Below are positions 61,553-64,000 of a stretch of DNA of 64,000 bases, piece by piece. Position 1 is the first letter of the stretch. Each line of letters opens with the position of its first letter. The DNA is taken from NCBI GenBank assembly GCA_020524245.1, contig JAIVLN010000001.1:1054001-1118000 (forward strand), given 5' to 3'. The position numbers and the translations under genes were made by a program. This DNA is from Rossellomorea aquimaris. GTDB lineage: Bacteria > Bacillota > Bacilli > Bacillales > Fictibacillaceae. The notes beneath the pieces were generated by a model. It was given only the letters and a program-made list of their open reading frames with translations, had not been told where the DNA came from and ran no database searches.

Positions 61553-62485
61553 TTATTCCAGTTCCTCAATTTTATTCAATAGAGTCTCACCGTCGTATGC
61601 ATCGACTACATTCATTCGTAATAATCTAAACGTATTAGTTTCCTTCGTATTCAATCCCGGTTTGACTGTAAAACCGATTTGATACCCCAAATCCTTCGAT
61701 ACCTCAATAACTTCTTCATTAAAAGCACCATAAGGATATGCAATAGCAATCACATTTTTGTTCAACTCTTTTTCAATGATCTCTTTAGACTTTTGCAAAT
61801 CGGTTTTGATTCTCTTACGGTAATCTTCGTCACTTTCTCCATCTGCCTTTGTAGTCAATGCAGGTCCTTTTCCTTCTTCTTTTTCTACATAATAGTGGCT
61901 ATGGTAAGTATGACTTTGAATATCAATCAGTCCTGATTCATACATTTCTCTTGTTTCGTCCCAAGTCAAATGCGGATAGTTACCAGGTGTCTTTTCTTGA
62001 TCCCCGACTACAATATATATCGTTGCTTTCATACCAAGCTCTTTCAGAATCGGATATGCGATTGTATAGTTGCTTTGGTATCCATCATCTATCGTAATGA
62101 GGATCGGCTTTTCTGGTAGTGGAGCATTTCCTAAAAGATAGTTATGTAGTTCCTCATCTGAAATTGTAGTGTAGCCTGCCTCTTTAAGAGCAGTCATTTG
62201 TTCATTGAAACGGTCCTTACTGACTACCGTACTGTTTGCAGATGTTTCATCAAAATGATGATACATCAAAATTGGAATTTCCCTGTCTTCAATAACAATA
62301 GGTTCCTCAATTTTGCTTTCTTTATCCAAAATCTTTGTAGTAGTTTCTTTTGCAATTACTTCATTTGAATTCTTGATATCTTTTATCGAAACTTTTTTTG
62401 AATGAGAATAATAGTTTCCGAATATAAAGAAAACAATTACAAATATAGATAAGACAAACAATATCCCCTTAGCTTTACTAGACAA
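61553..62485 (-). CDS. Polysaccharide deacetylase (NodB family)
   Basis: This membrane-anchored enzyme is predicted to deacetylate a wall polymer such as peptidoglycan or PNAG-like glycan. An N-terminal anchor (GILFVLSIFVIVFFIFG) precedes the NodB domain (about 90-310). The catalytic DD is in LITIDDGYQSN, the metal-binding His pair in IQSHTYHSH, and the RxxxxPY-like motif is IAIAYPYGAFN. TTG at 62485 is favoured since GGAGGT lies 7 nt before it; the ATG at 62500 lies within that ribosome site. Confidence 0.92.
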   Translation of the reverse strand: MSSKAKGILFVLSIFVIVFFIFGNYYSHSKKVSIKDIKNSNEVIAKETTTKILDKESKIEEPIVIEDREIPILMYHHFDETSANSTVVSKDRFNEQMTALKEAGYTTISDEELHNYLLGNAPLPEKPILITIDDGYQSNYTIAYPILKELGMKATIYIVVGDQEKTPGNYPHLTWDETREMYESGLIDIQSHTYHSHYYVEKEEGKGPALTTKADGESDEDYRKRIKTDLQKSKEIIEKELNKNVIAIAYPYGAFNEEVIEVSKDLGYQIGFTVKPGLNTKETNTFRLLRMNVVDAYDGETLLNKIEELE

Positions 62486-62618
62486 CCCCCGTACCTCCAT
62501 ATAAATAGGATTAATAGATTACATATTGGAAAAAATTATATCATAGGAGGAGTCTTTTGTAATGGTTGTTTTGAATATTATCCCAATTTATGTTTTGGAA
62601 CTTCAGTTTTACGAAAGT

Positions 62619-62656
62619 AAAAAGCCCTATCAATATGGAAATTGATAGGGCTTTTT
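62619..62656 (-). terminator. Terminator of mnaA
   Basis: A perfect 16-bp stem AAAAAGCCCTATCAAT / ATTGATAGGGCTTTTT with a 6-nt loop lies 10 nt past the mnaA stop. Confidence 0.92.
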
Positions 62657-62666
62657 ATCGCTTTTC

Positions 62667-63815
62667 TTATAACACTTTAAAAGTATCCGGCTTGTTAGAT
62701 CTTTTCTCAAAATAATAAAGGATCGCTTCCACTATCCGCCTGGATGCTTGACCGTCACCATAAGGGTTGGATGCTTTTGCCATCTTTTCATATGCTGCTT
62801 GGTTATTCAGTAACTCTTGGGTTAATCTGTACACTTCATCTTCATCTGTACCTGCAAGCTTAAGAGTTCCGGCTTGAATGCCTTCAGGACGTTCAGTCGT
62901 ATCACGAAGGACGAGTACCGGGACTCCAAGTGATGGCGCTTCTTCTTGGACACCGCCAGAGTCTGTTAAGATTAGATGTGCTCTGGATGCAATGTTATGG
63001 AAATCAATAACACCGAGTGGATCAATTAGATGAATTCGATCGTGATCACCTAAAATCGTATGTGCAATATCTTGAACTGCTGGATTTAAATGCACAGGAT
63101 ACACCACTTGAACATCATCGTGTTCCTCCACAATCCTACGAATGGCTTTAAACATCTGTTCCATAGGCTTCCCTATGTTCTCTCTTCGGTGAGCTGTAAC
63201 CAAAATCAACCGATCATCATTCAAGTTTTCTAATACCGCATGTTTGTAATCCTCTTGGACGGTTGTACGTAGTGCATCAATGGCAGTATTTCCTGTCACG
63301 TAAATACTTTCGGCCTTTTTATTTTCATTTACTAAATTATCTGCTGAATTATCAGTTGGAGCAAAGTTCAAATCTGATAAAACTCCTGTTAACTGTCGAT
63401 TCATCTCTTCCGGATAAGGGGAGTATTTGTTACCTGTCCGAAGTCCCGCTTCTACATGCCCCACTGCAATCTGATTATAGAAAGCAGCTAAGCTCGCAAC
63501 AAAAGTCGTAGTCGTATCTCCATGAACCAGGACGATGTCAGGCTTCGCTTCTTTTAAAACCTGATCCAATCCTTCGAGAGCACGATTGGTAATTTGCATT
63601 AAGCTTTGACGTTCTTTCATGATATTCAAGTCATAATCAGGTGTCACCCCGAAAATATCCAATACTTGATCAAGCATCTCTCTATGCTGAGCTGTAACCG
63701 TTACGATGGATTCAATCTCTTCAGGATGCTTATCTAGCTCTAATACAAGCGGACACATTTTAATAGCTTCAGGCCGAGTCCCGAAGATGGTCATCACTTT
63801 CAATTTCGAATTCAT
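62667..63815 (-). CDS. mnaA: UDP-N-acetylglucosamine 2-epimerase MnaA
   Basis: MnaA turns UDP-GlcNAc into UDP-ManNAc, the donor used by TagA for the teichoic acid linkage unit. The 382-aa protein has TIFGTRPEAIKMCPLV, TAQHREMLDQVL, VHGDTTTTF, GHVEAGLRTGNKYSPYPEE, TAHRRENIG and LTDSGGVQEEAPSLGVP. All are conserved positions of non-hydrolysing epimerases. It is 71 bp downstream of the partial membrane gene at the window edge and may be co-transcribed with it. Confidence 0.97.
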   Translation of the reverse strand: MNSKLKVMTIFGTRPEAIKMCPLVLELDKHPEEIESIVTVTAQHREMLDQVLDIFGVTPDYDLNIMKERQSLMQITNRALEGLDQVLKEAKPDIVLVHGDTTTTFVASLAAFYNQIAVGHVEAGLRTGNKYSPYPEEMNRQLTGVLSDLNFAPTDNSADNLVNENKKAESIYVTGNTAIDALRTTVQEDYKHAVLENLNDDRLILVTAHRRENIGKPMEQMFKAIRRIVEEHDDVQVVYPVHLNPAVQDIAHTILGDHDRIHLIDPLGVIDFHNIASRAHLILTDSGGVQEEAPSLGVPVLVLRDTTERPEGIQAGTLKLAGTDEDEVYRLTQELLNNQAAYEKMAKASNPYGDGQASRRIVEAILYYFEKRSNKPDTFKVL

Positions 63816-63886
63816 AAAGGTACTCCTTTTTTAATGATTTCACCATATTGTTCGTCTATGATTCAATAAAATGTGTTGGTAACTCT

Positions 63887-64000
63887 TCACCTTATCATTT
63901 TAGCATATCTTCCCATAAACTGAGGTGCTTTAACCATGGTATACGCTGTAAGGATACATAACATCGGAATGATATAGAATCCATATCTAGGTATCGTCAA
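63887..64000 (-). CDS. C-terminal end of a membrane protein (partial)
   Basis: The frame enters from the window edge and stops at 63887. The visible 37 residues include a hydrophobic stretch (YGFYIIPMLCILTAYTMV) and a basic tail (GRYAKMIR). A membrane glycosyltransferase or polymer synthase would suit the neighbourhood, but the fragment is too short to name. Confidence 0.55.
   Translation of the reverse strand: MTIPRYGFYIIPMLCILTAYTMVKAPQFMGRYAKMIR

Overview
The window is chromosomal DNA from a motile, competent, low-to-moderate GC Bacillaceae bacterium. Gene order matches the Bacillus subtilis ftsEX-prfB-secA-hpf-flagellin-comF-degSU-tagO region, read mostly on the minus strand. Five S-layer-homology (SLH) proteins, CsaB and acidic surface proteins suggest an S-layer-bearing, possibly halotolerant relative such as Halobacillus, Pontibacillus or Virgibacillus. 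That genus-level guess is inference.

Region 1 (1-12.2 kb) is housekeeping. It holds the tail of an oligopeptide ABC ATPase, an M23 endopeptidase with ftsX and ftsE, a DCC oxidoreductase beside a broken DUF4166 gene, a YitT-family membrane protein, prfB with its programmed +1 frameshift, secA, hpf, a cold-shock gene and pcp. Several intergenic repeats lie here.

Region 2 (12.2-23.6 kb) is the late flagellar cluster: an orphan gene, fliT, fliS, fliD, flaG, the flagellin gene, csrA, fliW, a DUF6470 gene, flgL, flgK, flgN, flgM and a yvyF-like gene. The flagellin gene (hag) is split by an ORF-less group I intron of about 361 nt just before its last 37 codons. A free-standing LAGLIDADG homing endonuclease gene lies outside the intron, convergent with hag and 11 bp past its stop codon. 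The last endonuclease codons double, on the other strand, as the hag transcription terminator. This intron plus separate endonuclease is the most unusual system in the window and looks like a candidate for collaborative homing.

Region 3 (23.6-30.8 kb) carries competence and regulatory genes: comFC and comFA with no comFB between them, degV, degU, degS, an IMPACT-family gene and an LCP ligase.

Region 4 (30.8-64 kb) is cell-envelope synthesis. MnaA, TagO, TagA, TagD, TagB, TagF, TagG, TagH and the LCP protein make up a nearly complete poly(glycerol phosphate) wall teichoic acid route. A flippase, a DUF5693 membrane protein and CsaB suggest a pyruvylated secondary wall polymer that SLH domains bind. 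The SLH clients are a glucosaminidase, a Vpr-like protease, an NlpC/P60 hydrolase, an amidase and a small NTF2-like protein. They are interleaved with an acyltransferase, a polysaccharide deacetylase and a large membrane-anchored FG-GAP protein of unknown function. No tRNA, rRNA, CRISPR array, insertion sequence or prophage was seen.
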